This document shows, piece after piece, positions 41,023-49,465 of a DNA stretch of 64,000 nucleotides. The stretch covers positions 4,526,001-4,590,000 of the forward strand of contig NZ_CP129212.1 in assembly GCF_030413175.1 (NCBI RefSeq). Direction: 5' to 3'. Each line of letters begins with the position of its first letter. Within the stretch, counting starts at the first letter, position 1. Source of the DNA: Bradyrhizobium roseum. GTDB lineage: Bacteria > Pseudomonadota > Alphaproteobacteria > Rhizobiales > Xanthobacteraceae. Under the pieces are notes generated by a model. The model made no database searches. It was not told the DNA's origin and saw nothing but the letters and a program-made list of their open reading frames with translations. The translations under genes and the position numbers were made by a program.

Positions 41023-42945
41023 ATGCAATTCCACCTCAACGGTTTTGAACCCGGCGAGCCTGATATCGCCGATCCCGCCGAGCGCGTGCTGCCGTCCGGC
41101 ATGGCAGGGTCAGTCCCCGCCGAAGTCGACGTCCTGATCGTCGGCTGCGGGCCGGCCGGCTTGACGCTGGCGGCGCAGCTTGCGGCGTTTGCCGACATCA
41201 AGATCTGCATCGTCGAGCAGAAGCCGAGCCGGATGCTGCTCGGCCAGGCCGATGGCATCGCCTGCCGCACCATGGAGATGTTCGACGCCTTTGGCTTCAG
41301 CGAGCGCGTTCTGAAGGAAGCCTGCTGGATCACCGAGACGACATTCTGGAAGCCGGACGAGCAAAAGCCGGACAACATCGTGCGCAGCGGCCGTGTCAGG
41401 GATGTCGAGGACGGGCTGTCGGAAATGCCGCATGTCATCCTCAACCAGGCGCGCGTGCATGATTGCTATCTCGATGTCATGCGCAAATCGCCGTCAAAAC
41501 TTGAGCCCTATTATTCGCGGCGCCTGCTTGACCTCGATATCTCGACGGCGGCGCAGGCAGAAGATCACGCGGTGACGGTGCGGCTCGAACGACTCGATGC
41601 CGGGCACAAAGGCGAAACCGAGACGATCAAGGCGCGTTACGTCGTGGGCTGCGACGGGGCGCACAGCACGGTGCGAAAATCGATCGGCCGCGAGCTGCGC
41701 GGCGATTCCGCCAACCATGCCTGGGGCGTCATGGACATCCTGGCCGTCACCGACTTCCCCGACATCCGCTTCAAGGTGCTGATCCAGTCGGCCCATGAAG
41801 GCAGCATCCTCGTGATCCCTCGCGAAGGCGGCTATCTCGTCCGGCTCTATGTCGAACTCACCAACCTCGACGCCGGCGAGCGCGTCGCCAACCGCCACAT
41901 CACCTCGGATGATTTGATCGCCAAGGCGCGACGCATTCTCCACCCCTATACGCTCGACGTGAAGGAGGTCGCCTGGTGGTCGGTCTACGAGATCGGCCAG
42001 CGGCTGACCGACAAGTTCGACGATGTGCCGGCGGAGGACATCGCAACGCGCCCGCCCCATGTGTTCATCGCCGGCGACGCCTGCCATACCCACAGCCCCA
42101 AGGCCGGCCAGGGCATGAACGTCTCGATGCAGGACGCCTTCAATCTCGGCTGGAAGCTCGCCGCCGTCCTGCGCGGGCGCAGCGCACCATCTCTCTTGCA
42201 CAGCTATTCGGCGGAGCGGCAGGCGGTTGCGAAAGAGCTGATCGACTTCGACCGCGAATGGGCCGAGATCCTCGCTTCCGCCAAGGGAGACAACAAGGGC
42301 GCGGATGCCGCGCAGACGCAGGACTATTTCGTCCGGCATGGGCGCTATACCGCGGGAACGGCGACGCATTACCGCCCGTCCCTCCTCACCGCCCCGGCGG
42401 ACCACCAGCACCTCGCCAAGGGTTTTATCATCGGCACCCGCTTTCACTCCGCGCCGGTCGTCCGCCTCGCCGACGCCAAGCCGCTTCATCTGGGTCACGT
42501 CGCCAAGGCGGACGGCCGGTTCCGGATTTTCATCTTGGCCGGTCGCGGCGATCCCGCCGCCAATTCGCCCGTTCGCGCGCTGTGCGACTTCCTGAGTGCA
42601 AGTCCGATGTCTCCCGTGAAGAAGCACACGCCGTCGGGCGCCGATATCGATTCAGTGATCGATGTCCGCGCGGTGTTCCAGCAGGCGCATGCCGAACTCG
42701 CAATCGAGGCGATGCCCCCGCTCCTGCTCCCGCCGAAGGGACGCTACGGGCTCCGCGACTACGAAAAGATGTTCTGCCCCGATCTCAGGAGCGGCCACGA
42801 CATCTTTGCGATGCGCGGCATCGATCGGGAAAAGGGCTGCATGGTGGTGGTGCGGCCGGACCAGTATGTCGCGCATGTGCTGCCGCTCGATGGCCATGCG
42901 GCGCTGGCGGCCTACTTCGACGGGTTCATGCTGCCGACGAATTGA
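41023..42945 (+). CDS. FAD-dependent aromatic monooxygenase (phenol 2-monooxygenase / MobA-like)
   Basis: I start at ATG 41023 (GAGGCG 8-13 bases upstream); 640 residues. It is a group A flavoprotein hydroxylase: Rossmann GxGxxG in LIVGCGPAGLTLAAQ (about 38-52), an NADPH/FAD DG motif in VVGCDGAHSTVRKSI (about 210), and the second FAD motif VFIAGDACHTHSPKAGQGMN (about 350). The C-terminal 180 residues form the thioredoxin-like domain seen in phenol hydroxylase and 3-hydroxybenzoate 4-hydroxylase. It probably hydroxylates a phenolic acid with NADPH and O2, producing a catechol. The preceding hydrolase could feed it the substrate. Confidence 0.88.
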   Translation: MQFHLNGFEPGEPDIADPAERVLPSGMAGSVPAEVDVLIVGCGPAGLTLAAQLAAFADIKICIVEQKPSRMLLGQADGIACRTMEMFDAFGFSERVLKEACWITETTFWKPDEQKPDNIVRSGRVRDVEDGLSEMPHVILNQARVHDCYLDVMRKSPSKLEPYYSRRLLDLDISTAAQAEDHAVTVRLERLDAGHKGETETIKARYVVGCDGAHSTVRKSIGRELRGDSANHAWGVMDILAVTDFPDIRFKVLIQSAHEGSILVIPREGGYLVRLYVELTNLDAGERVANRHITSDDLIAKARRILHPYTLDVKEVAWWSVYEIGQRLTDKFDDVPAEDIATRPPHVFIAGDACHTHSPKAGQGMNVSMQDAFNLGWKLAAVLRGRSAPSLLHSYSAERQAVAKELIDFDREWAEILASAKGDNKGADAAQTQDYFVRHGRYTAGTATHYRPSLLTAPADHQHLAKGFIIGTRFHSAPVVRLADAKPLHLGHVAKADGRFRIFILAGRGDPAANSPVRALCDFLSASPMSPVKKHTPSGADIDSVIDVRAVFQQAHAELAIEAMPPLLLPPKGRYGLRDYEKMFCPDLRSGHDIFAMRGIDREKGCMVVVRPDQYVAHVLPLDGHAALAAYFDGFMLPTN

Positions 42946-42956
42946 AACGGAGCCGC

Positions 42957-43010
42957 ATGAGCGCAGCGATATGCGCGAAAGTCCCGGATGTCGCTTCGCT
43001 TGTCCGGGCC
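42957..43010 (+). repeat. REP-like dispersed repeat, copy 1
   Basis: The segment contains GAGCGCAGCGATATGCG and CCCGGATGTCGCT (42983-42995). The latter is the reverse complement of AGCGACATCCGGG at 49441-49453. Such palindromic 'ATGAGCGCAGCGACATCCGGG' units are common between genes in Bradyrhizobium. It lies directly after the monooxygenase stop. Confidence 0.45.
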
Positions 43011-43018
43011 GCGCTTGC

Positions 43019-43438
43019 TCACATATGGACTACCCGTAACGCCCGGACGGGCCCGGACTGCAGTTCGTCCAGGCATTCCGCCATCACATCGATCAGATCC
43101 CTACCGGCGGACGTGACGAAATACTTCGACAAGTCCGTGATGTCGGACGATATGTCGTTTCCCCATGGCGGGCGCTTCGACCTGTCCGCGAAGTCCCAGA
43201 TCACACGATCGGGCGGGAAGCTGCTCATCTCGGTTCGGATCTGCGCCAGTTCGATCCTTGCCTGCTCGGCGCGCGCCTTACCCAGCTCGCCCTTGTAGAG
43301 TTCTCGTAACAAGACCGGGAAGCGGCTGCCCCAGCCCGCAGGCTCGAGATTTCCGGAGACCGTCGAAAAAAACGCATGAAAGAAATCCGGCGTACCGATC
43401 TCATCGCTGACGTTGCCGAGGTCAAGATAAATTGTCAT
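43019..43438 (-). CDS. Imm70-family immunity-like protein
   Basis: From ATG 43438 the protein has 139 residues. The pattern PDFFHAFFSTVSGNLEP, GWGSRFPVLLRELYKGEL, RVIWDFADRSKRPPWGND and SKYFVTSAGRDLIDV matches what I know as immunity protein 70, found next to polymorphic toxins. No toxin, Rhs or secretion gene is recognisable on either side. It diverges from an unknown 324-residue gene. It may be an orphan immunity gene left after loss of the toxin, or guards against neighbours' toxins. Family assignment is from memory of the motif and should be confirmed. Confidence 0.6.
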   Translation of the reverse strand: MTIYLDLGNVSDEIGTPDFFHAFFSTVSGNLEPAGWGSRFPVLLRELYKGELGKARAEQARIELAQIRTEMSSFPPDRVIWDFADRSKRPPWGNDISSDITDLSKYFVTSAGRDLIDVMAECLDELQSGPVRALRVVHM

Positions 43439-43612
43439 TCGCATTCCCGCAGTATCGTTCGGCGGATTTGCGCAGAGCACTGCACTTCAAAGCGTTTGGC
43501 TTTGGCCTCGGGCCGCCCGCAAAGAAGTCAAGGCGGCCGCCGTTGACACCGGCTTGCAGGTCGACTGAGATGAGCATCTGTATCCGCGTAGAGACTTTGT
43601 AGATTCCACACG

Positions 43613-44587
43613 ATGGCCAAGCTGATCAAGCCCGATCGCTGCAATAGAGATCAATGTGTCGCAACCCTGTGGAAGCGCCTCAAACTTGAAGACGCCGTGA
43701 CCGCGGACACAGGCCTCCAGTTGGCGTGGCTGGCAGACGATCTGAAGCTGCGAAGGACGCCGCAACTGACTCTCACGGCACAAAGGCTGGCCCAGCATTG
43801 GCTGGATAAATGGGTGCTCTCGCGCTGGAATGGCGCCGACGATCCTGATCGGACATTCGCCAAGGCCTTCGCATACTTCTATTGGGGACGTGAAATTCTG
43901 CTTGAGTTTCGTCAAGCTGAAGGCTGGCCGGATGATACCAGGGACGAAATGCTTCACGAGCTGCTTGAATGGCAGGGGCTCGCCATTGCGGCCGGCCAGG
44001 AATGGTTTGCCGAACGAGTCGCGCCCTATCTGCACCGCCTCTGCATGAGCGGCGCTCCCGGCAAGGGCCGCGTTCCCGGCACGAGGCAAGGGTTCTTTGC
44101 CTATGATGAGCCGGCCCTGCAGTTTTCTCAGGCGCTGCAACGAACGTTGATATCAGGCCAATGGCCCGGAGCGGCAGACCTTGCGGAAATGGGCAGTTAT
44201 GCCGCGCTGTTTGCGAAAGCCGATCACCCGGACCAGTTTCGCGAGGCACTGGTAGAGTATTGCGACTACCGCATTGCCGAGTGCTTCGGATACCACGGCA
44301 TCGACGCAAACAAACGACGCCGTCCCTCGGTTTACGAGTCAGTGATGGATCTCGGTAGCTGGAATCAAGTCTACCCGGTCGAACTGCTGACGCTTCAATA
44401 TGCCTTCGACAAGGCGACCGGGCGCAAGCTCTCGCTTGATGCTCCGCACCCGCTGCTGCACACAGTTTTGATGATAACGCCGCTTCCGCCGCTGGTTCCG
44501 TTTTTTGAAGATGACCTGACCTCGAAGCTGAAGCAATACGGCCAGTCTGTCTTTGGACCGGCGTGGCGACCGCGCGGACTGCAATAG
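43613..44587 (+). CDS. Hypothetical protein, 324 aa
   Basis: I do not recognise this family. The protein is soluble and predicted helical, with Trp- and Tyr-rich segments in the centre ([35 protein letters not shown]) and a Pro-rich C-terminus ([16 protein letters not shown]). No signal peptide or catalytic motif is evident. It is divergent from the Imm70-like gene across 175 bases, which suggests a shared conflict-related function. The helical, aromatic-rich style resembles some immunity proteins (e.g. PoNi-like), but the match is not strong enough to assert. Confidence 0.6.
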   Translation: MAKLIKPDRCNRDQCVATLWKRLKLEDAVTADTGLQLAWLADDLKLRRTPQLTLTAQRLAQHWLDKWVLSRWNGADDPDRTFAKAFAYFYWGREILLEFRQAEGWPDDTRDEMLHELLEWQGLAIAAGQEWFAERVAPYLHRLCMSGAPGKGRVPGTRQGFFAYDEPALQFSQALQRTLISGQWPGAADLAEMGSYAALFAKADHPDQFREALVEYCDYRIAECFGYHGIDANKRRRPSVYESVMDLGSWNQVYPVELLTLQYAFDKATGRKLSLDAPHPLLHTVLMITPLPPLVPFFEDDLTSKLKQYGQSVFGPAWRPRGLQ

Positions 44588-44779
44588 GCCCCTGCCATTG
44601 CAGCCACGACGGCGCCGAGGCGCGCTTGATCGGTACTTCGATGTCTGCGCATGTCATCATTGACGGGATGGTGCCTAGCTCTGACATGCATTCTGCCCGG
44701 GGACGCCGGACCGCTGATTCCGTCCCCAACCGGCCATTTTTGTCCCATAATCGATCCCCGCCCGAACGCCCCGCCTCCA

Positions 44780-44808
44780 TTGAACTCAGCGGCCTGCTCC
44801 GATATACG
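44780..44808 (+). promoter_or_regulatory. Possible promoter of the acpXL cluster
   Basis: TTGAAC (44780-44785) and TATACG (44803-44808) are 17 bases apart, about 100 bases before acpXL. The remainder of the 318-base gap from 44588 holds nothing I recognise. Confidence 0.35.
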
Positions 44809-44907
44809 GGCTCTCGACTCCGGCCAAGGGGAACACGGCCTTCCGGGGCCACGCCCCCGCCCTCTCAAGCCGTCCCGGAATATCCTCAAGTTATCAAAGG
44901 CTTAATG

Positions 44908-45201
44908 ATGTCTTCCACATTCGATCAGATCGCCAACATTATCGCGGAGACCTGCGACATTCCGCGCGACACGATCAAGCCGGAGAGCCACGCCATCGAC
45001 GATCTTGGAATCGACAGCCTTGATTTCCTCGACATCGCCTTTGCCATCGACAAGGCGTTCGGGATCAAGATGCCGCTCGAAAAATGGACCCAGGAAGTCA
45101 ACGACGGCAAGGCCACGACCGAGCAGTATTTCGTGCTGCAGAATCTCGCCGATCGTATCGACGAACTGGTCGCCGCCAAGAACGCCGCGCCGGGCGCTTA
45201 A
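44908..45201 (+). CDS. acpXL: Acyl carrier protein AcpXL
   Basis: The 97-residue protein is the dedicated carrier of 27-hydroxyoctacosanoate and similar very-long-chain fatty acids in rhizobia. The phosphopantetheine Ser lies in [17 protein letters not shown] (about residue 38). The family-specific C-terminal half ([20 protein letters not shown]) is present. I prefer ATG 44908 over 44905 because AAAGG at 44896-44900 is then 7 bases away. It heads the cluster fabZ-like, two fabF-like genes and lpxXL, all in the same direction, which together build and transfer the chain to lipid A. Confidence 0.93.
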   Translation: MSSTFDQIANIIAETCDIPRDTIKPESHAIDDLGIDSLDFLDIAFAIDKAFGIKMPLEKWTQEVNDGKATTEQYFVLQNLADRIDELVAAKNAAPGA

Positions 45202-45255
45202 GCTCCATTTCCGCTCCGATCGATCGGCGCGGGGCTCTGGATTCTTGGTTGTGAC

Positions 45256-45299
45256 GCGTTTTCTTGACGCGAACCGGCCTTCACTTCGCTGGAAAACGC
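45256..45299. repeat. Palindromic dispersed repeat between acpXL and fabZXL
   Basis: GCGTTTTC (45256-45263) and GAAAACGC (45292-45299) form an inverted repeat around TTGACGCGAACCGG and CTTCACTTCGCTG. I recognise this block (GCGTTTTCTT.ACGCGAACCGG...CTTCGCT.GAAAACGC) as a frequent intergenic repeat in Bradyrhizobium and relatives. It may form a hairpin between co-transcribed genes. Confidence 0.55.
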
Positions 45300-45313
45300 T
45301 TTAGTCACCCGCC

Positions 45314-45787
45314 ATGAACCTCGACTACTTCACGCTGATCGACCGCATCGTCGAGCTCAATCTCGACGAGAAGAGAATAACGGTCGAGGCGCAGGTTCCG
45401 GCCAAGCACACCATCTTCGAGGGGCATTTCCCGGGTTTTCCGATCATGCCCGGCGTGCTGCTGACCGAAGCGATGGCGCAGAGTTCGGGCTGGCTGATCC
45501 TCGGCGTCCTGAAGTTTGAGCGAATGCCGTTTCTGGCCATCGTGAAGGAAGCCAAGATGCGGGGCTTCGTCAGTCCCGGCGAATTGCTGACGATCGAGGC
45601 GCGGCTCGAGCATGAAGGGTCCGGTTTTGCCGTCACCAAGGTCAAGGGACGCGTCGGCAAGGAACTGAAGTGCAGTGCCGAACTCACCTTCGGCCTAGCC
45701 CCCTTCCCCGACCCGGCCCTGCGCGTGCATATGGATGCGATGGCCAACAAGATCGGCTTCCCACTGCAGGCGATAACGCATGACTGA
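45314..45787 (+). CDS. fabZXL: FabZ-like 3-hydroxyacyl-ACP dehydratase of the VLCFA cluster
   Basis: The 157-residue protein is a hot-dog-fold dehydratase. The catalytic His is in FEGHFPGFPIMPGVLLTEAMAQ (about residue 38), with the conserved Glu of the TEAMAQ helix (about 52). The length and insertion-free fold match FabZ. In this cluster it works on AcpXL-bound intermediates during elongation of C26-C32 hydroxy acids. Its stop overlaps the next gene by eight bases (ATG 45780, stop 45787), so the pair is translationally coupled. Confidence 0.9.
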   Translation: MNLDYFTLIDRIVELNLDEKRITVEAQVPAKHTIFEGHFPGFPIMPGVLLTEAMAQSSGWLILGVLKFERMPFLAIVKEAKMRGFVSPGELLTIEARLEHEGSGFAVTKVKGRVGKELKCSAELTFGLAPFPDPALRVHMDAMANKIGFPLQAITHD

Positions 45788-46982
45788 GTCCACATCTCCG
45801 GCGGCGAAGGAAGTCTGGATCACCGGCATCGGCATCGTCTCCTCGCTCGGCGAGGGGCTGGATGCGCATTGGGACGCGCTGAACGAAAAGAAGATCAATT
45901 TCGACGACAAGCGGTTTGCGCCCTACATCGTGCATCCGCTGGCGCCGGTTTCCTTCGACGCCCAGATCCCGAAAAAAGGCGATCAGCGCCAGATGGAAGC
46001 GTGGCAGCGCATCGGCACCTATGCCGCGGGGTTGGCGCTGGATTCGGCCGGCATCAAAGGCAACAAGGACATTCTAGGGCGGACCGACATGATCGTCGCG
46101 GCCGGCGGCGGCGAGCGCGACCTGGCGGTCGACGAGGCGATCATGAATGCCGACGCCAAGGGCAATTCGAGTCCGGCCTTTCTCAACGAACGCCTGATGA
46201 ACGACCTGCGGCCGACGCTGTTTCTGGCGCAGCTCTCGAACCTGCTCGCCGGCAACATCGCCATCGTGCATGGCGTCTGCGGCACGTCGCGGACCTTTAT
46301 GGGCGAGGAAGCGGCCTCCATCGACGCGGCAAGGATCGCGCTGGCCCGCATCGAATCCGGGCAGAGCGAGATCGCGCTGGTCGGCGCCGCCCATAATGGC
46401 GAGCGCTCCGACCTGCTGGTGCTCTACGAATTCGGCGACTTCAATCTCAAGGGGACGTATGCGCCGGTCTGGCAGCGCGAAGGCAGAAGCGGCTTTGCAC
46501 TCGGCTCGGCCGGCTGTTTCCTGGTGCTGGAATCGCGCGAGCATGCCGAAGCGCGCGGCGCCAAGCCGTATGCGAAATTGACCAAAGTGGTCGCCGACCT
46601 CGCCAAGCGCAAGCAGCCGGGCGCGGTGACCAAATCGCTGGAAACGATGTGGCCGAAACTCGGCGTCACCGGCGAAGCCGGCCAGGTGATCACCGGCGCG
46701 ACCGGCGTCGAGCCGGTGACTTCGGAAGAAAAGGCGTTCCTGCGCCAGCACCCTGGTTACGCGGTCCGCGCCACCGGCACGATGTTCGGCCATACGCTGG
46801 AGACCCAGTTTCCGCTGGGGCTGGCCTTGGCGGCGCTATCGCTATCGCGCGGCGCGCTGTTTCCGCCCAACGATCCGACCGGAACCGAGGTTGAAAAGAC
46901 AGGCGCCCCCGACCAGATTGTGGTGGTGGGGACCGGTCACTGGCAGGGCGAAGGCATGGCCCTCGTCGAGGCCGTCAAGTAG
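45780..46982 (+). CDS. fabF2XL: Beta-ketoacyl-ACP synthase, FabF2XL-like
   Basis: The 400-residue protein has the thiolase-fold synthase pattern but is more divergent than its neighbour. The active-site Cys is in VHGVCGTSRTFMGEE (about 165). Two His are expected: one is in GTMFGHTLETQFPLGLALAAL (about 343), while the other conserved NAHGT block is not obvious. This matches the 'second' synthase of rhizobial VLCFA clusters, which probably pairs with FabF1XL. The loss of one catalytic His suggests a chain-length-factor or structural role. Coupled to fabZXL upstream; 21 bases separate it from fabF1XL. Confidence 0.8.
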   Translation: MTESTSPAAKEVWITGIGIVSSLGEGLDAHWDALNEKKINFDDKRFAPYIVHPLAPVSFDAQIPKKGDQRQMEAWQRIGTYAAGLALDSAGIKGNKDILGRTDMIVAAGGGERDLAVDEAIMNADAKGNSSPAFLNERLMNDLRPTLFLAQLSNLLAGNIAIVHGVCGTSRTFMGEEAASIDAARIALARIESGQSEIALVGAAHNGERSDLLVLYEFGDFNLKGTYAPVWQREGRSGFALGSAGCFLVLESREHAEARGAKPYAKLTKVVADLAKRKQPGAVTKSLETMWPKLGVTGEAGQVITGATGVEPVTSEEKAFLRQHPGYAVRATGTMFGHTLETQFPLGLALAALSLSRGALFPPNDPTGTEVEKTGAPDQIVVVGTGHWQGEGMALVEAVK

Positions 46983-47003
46983 GGCGCGAGCATCGGGGGA
47001 ACC

Positions 47004-48281
47004 ATGTCAGTAGCACGCGATAAATTGGGCAGGCCGATCGTCGTCGTCACCGGCATGGGCGTGGTGACGTCGCTCGGCGGCGGCAAAGAGGACAATTGGC
47101 GCAAGCTGACCGCCGGAGAATCCGGTATCCGCACCGTGACGCGCTTTCCGGTCGAAGGGCTGAAATCGACCATGGCGGGCACGGTCGACTTCGTCAGCGT
47201 CGATCCCGTCACCTCGACCGGATTGACCGAGCGGCTGGCCGAGATGGCCACCGAGGAAGCGCTTGCGCAGGCAGCCATCGGCGCCAAGGCGGATTTTCCG
47301 GGGCCGCTGTTCCTGGCGGTCGCGCCGGTCGAGGTCGAATGGCCGCAGCGGCTCGAACTCGGGCGCGCGATCGGAAAGACCGAATTCAACTATGGCGACA
47401 TGCTGCGCGTGTCCGGCGGCGGCCGCTTCGCGGCCTACCATCACCGATTCATGTTCGGCTCGGTCGCGAGCCACCTTGCTGATGTGTTCGGCACCAAGGG
47501 CTCGCCGATCTCGCTCTCCACCGCCTGCGCTTCCGGCGCGACCGCGATCCAGCTCGGCGTCGAGGCGATCCGCCGCGGCGACGCGGATGCAGCGCTGTGC
47601 GTCGGCACCGACGGCTCGGTCAACCCGGAGGCGCTGGTGCGGTTCTCGCTGCTGTCGGCGCTGTCGACGCAAAACGATCCGCCGCAGGCCGCTTCAAAAC
47701 CGTTTTCCAAGAACCGCGACGGTTTTGTGATGGCGGAAGGTGCCGGCGCGATGGTGCTGGAGAGCTACGAGTCCGCGATGGCGCGCGGCGCGAAAATTCT
47801 CGGCGTCGTCGCCGGCTGCGGCGAACTGACCGACTCCTTCCACCGCACCCGCTCCAGCCCGGACGGCAAGCCGATCATCGGCTGCATGCGCAAGACGCTG
47901 GCGGATGCCGGCCTCGAGCCGGAACAGATCGACCACATCAACGCCCACGGCACCGCGACGCCGGAAAACGACAAGATGGAGTACAACACCACCGCCGTCG
48001 TGTTCGGCGAGCATCTGCCGAAAATCCCGGTGTCGTCGAACAAGTCGATGGTCGGGCACACCATCTCGGCAGCCGGCGCGGTGGAAGCCGTGTTCTCGCT
48101 GCTCACCCTGGAGCACCAGCGGATTCCGCCGACCATCAACTACGAGATTCCGGATCCGGCGATCCTGTTCGACGTGGTCGGCAACACCGCGCGCGACGCC
48201 AAGGTGACCGCCGTGATGTCGAACTCGTTCGGCTTCGGCGGGCAGAACGCCTCGCTGATCCTGACCCGCGAACCGGTCTAG
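47004..48281 (+). CDS. fabF1XL: Beta-ketoacyl-ACP synthase II, FabF1XL-like
   Basis: The 425-residue protein has the complete Cys-His-His triad: LSTACASGATA (Cys about 174), INAHGTATPEND (about 315) and NKSMVGHTISAAGAVEA (about 350), plus NSFGFGGQNASL at the C-terminus. This is the active elongating synthase of the very-long-chain acyl pathway. It lies between fabF2XL and lpxXL with short gaps (21 and 18 bases). In many Rhizobium clusters an alcohol dehydrogenase gene (adh2XL) sits after this gene; here it is absent. Confidence 0.9.
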   Translation: MSVARDKLGRPIVVVTGMGVVTSLGGGKEDNWRKLTAGESGIRTVTRFPVEGLKSTMAGTVDFVSVDPVTSTGLTERLAEMATEEALAQAAIGAKADFPGPLFLAVAPVEVEWPQRLELGRAIGKTEFNYGDMLRVSGGGRFAAYHHRFMFGSVASHLADVFGTKGSPISLSTACASGATAIQLGVEAIRRGDADAALCVGTDGSVNPEALVRFSLLSALSTQNDPPQAASKPFSKNRDGFVMAEGAGAMVLESYESAMARGAKILGVVAGCGELTDSFHRTRSSPDGKPIIGCMRKTLADAGLEPEQIDHINAHGTATPENDKMEYNTTAVVFGEHLPKIPVSSNKSMVGHTISAAGAVEAVFSLLTLEHQRIPPTINYEIPDPAILFDVVGNTARDAKVTAVMSNSFGFGGQNASLILTREPV

Positions 48282-48299
48282 CGGCCAACGATCTAGACC

Positions 48300-49235
48300 A
48301 TGAACCGCCTGCTCCTACGCACCAAGGCGCGCCTGCGCGACGCCGCCAAGCCCGTGGCGGAAGCGGCCGTCGGCGCGCTGACGGTCGCGCTGTTGCGCAC
48401 CACGCGCCTGTTCGATCCGGACAAGACCGCGAATTTCTTCGGCCGCGCCACCCGCTTCATCGGACGCCGGCTGCGCGAGGACCGCATCGGGCGCGAGAAT
48501 CTCACGGCCGCATTTCCCGAGAAATCGAGCGCGGAGATCGAAACCATTTTGGCCGGCGTCTGGGACAATCTCGGCCGCATCGGCGCCGAGTTCGCCCATC
48601 TCGATCACATCTGGGACTACGACGTCGATCATCCGGACAAGCCGAGCCGCGTCGAGTTCGGCGCGCGCACCAAGCAGATCTTCGATACGCTGCGCGACGA
48701 CGGCAAGCCCGCGATCATCTTCGCCAGCCACCTCGGCAATTGGGAAATTCCTGCGCTCGGCGCGGTCGCGCACGGGCTCGATTGCGCAATCCTGTTCCGC
48801 CGGCCGAATATCGAATCCGCCGACCGCGCCATCGAGCGCATCCGCGCCGTCAAGATGGGCACGCTGGTGCCGGCCGGCCGCGAGGCCCCGCTCAAGCTGG
48901 CCGAAGCCCTGCAGCGCGGCCAGCACGTCGCGATGTTGGTCGATCAGTACATGGGCAACGGCGTCGAGGTGACGTTCTTCGGCCGCAAGACCAAGGCCAA
49001 CCCGACGCTCGCCCGGCTGTTGCGGCAGGTCGAATGCCCCGTCCATGGCGTGCGCATCATCCGCCTCCCCAACCATCGCTTCCGCGCCGAACTGTCCGAA
49101 GAGGTCAAGCCGGTGCGCGACGCCGCGGGCCAGATCGATATTCAAGGCACGATGCAGGCGGTGACAGATGTAATCGAGGGCTGGGTGCGGGAATATCCGG
49201 ACCAGTGGCTCTGGCTGCACCGGAGATGGCGGTAG
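48300..49235 (+). CDS. lpxXL: Lipid A very-long-chain acyltransferase LpxXL
   Basis: The 311-residue protein belongs to the LpxL/LpxM (HtrB) acyltransferase family. It has the HxxxxE motif in FASHLGNWEIPALG (about 143-148) and later blocks LRQVECPVHGVRIIRLPNHRF and YPDQWLWLHRRWR typical of the family. An N-terminal hydrophobic stretch anchors it in the inner membrane. It transfers the chain from AcpXL to lipid A. As the last gene of the cluster it ends 16 bases before a small minus-strand gene. Confidence 0.9.
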   Translation: MNRLLLRTKARLRDAAKPVAEAAVGALTVALLRTTRLFDPDKTANFFGRATRFIGRRLREDRIGRENLTAAFPEKSSAEIETILAGVWDNLGRIGAEFAHLDHIWDYDVDHPDKPSRVEFGARTKQIFDTLRDDGKPAIIFASHLGNWEIPALGAVAHGLDCAILFRRPNIESADRAIERIRAVKMGTLVPAGREAPLKLAEALQRGQHVAMLVDQYMGNGVEVTFFGRKTKANPTLARLLRQVECPVHGVRIIRLPNHRFRAELSEEVKPVRDAAGQIDIQGTMQAVTDVIEGWVREYPDQWLWLHRRWR

Positions 49236-49251
49236 CGGTCGCCTTCGGCCA

Positions 49252-49359
49252 TCACAATAGGCCGAGGCTCCAAGCTTTCATGGCCACCGTCGAGGCCAGG
49301 ATGAAGGCGATCTGCAGCAGCGTGCGCGTGGAAACCAATGCAAGGATGTTGTTGGTCAT
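49252..49359 (-). CDS. 35-aa membrane peptide
   Basis: ATG 49359 is preceded by AGGAG at a 6-base distance. The frame encodes MTNNILALVSTRTLLQ, continues IAFILASTVAMKAWSLGLL, and ends at TGA 49254-49252. The last 20 residues form one hydrophobic helix. The ribosome site and amphipathic-plus-hydrophobic layout support a real small membrane protein of unknown function. It is convergent with lpxXL. Confidence 0.55.
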   Translation of the reverse strand: MTNNILALVSTRTLLQIAFILASTVAMKAWSLGLL

Positions 49360-49432
49360 GTGATGCTCCTGACGGGAGCTATAAATTCCAGTCCGGGTTC
49401 CAGCAATAGGTGTTTGCCGGGCGGTAGCATGG

Positions 49433-49453
49433 ATGAGCGCAGCGACATCCGGG
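49433..49453 (+). repeat. REP-like dispersed repeat, copy 2
   Basis: The sequence GATGAGCGCAGCGACATCC and the following GGG share 13 bases exactly (AGCGACATCCGGG) with the reverse complement at 42983-42995. It lies 13 bases from the end of the binding-protein gene. Confidence 0.45.
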
Positions 49454-49465
49454 CTATAGCCAAAA

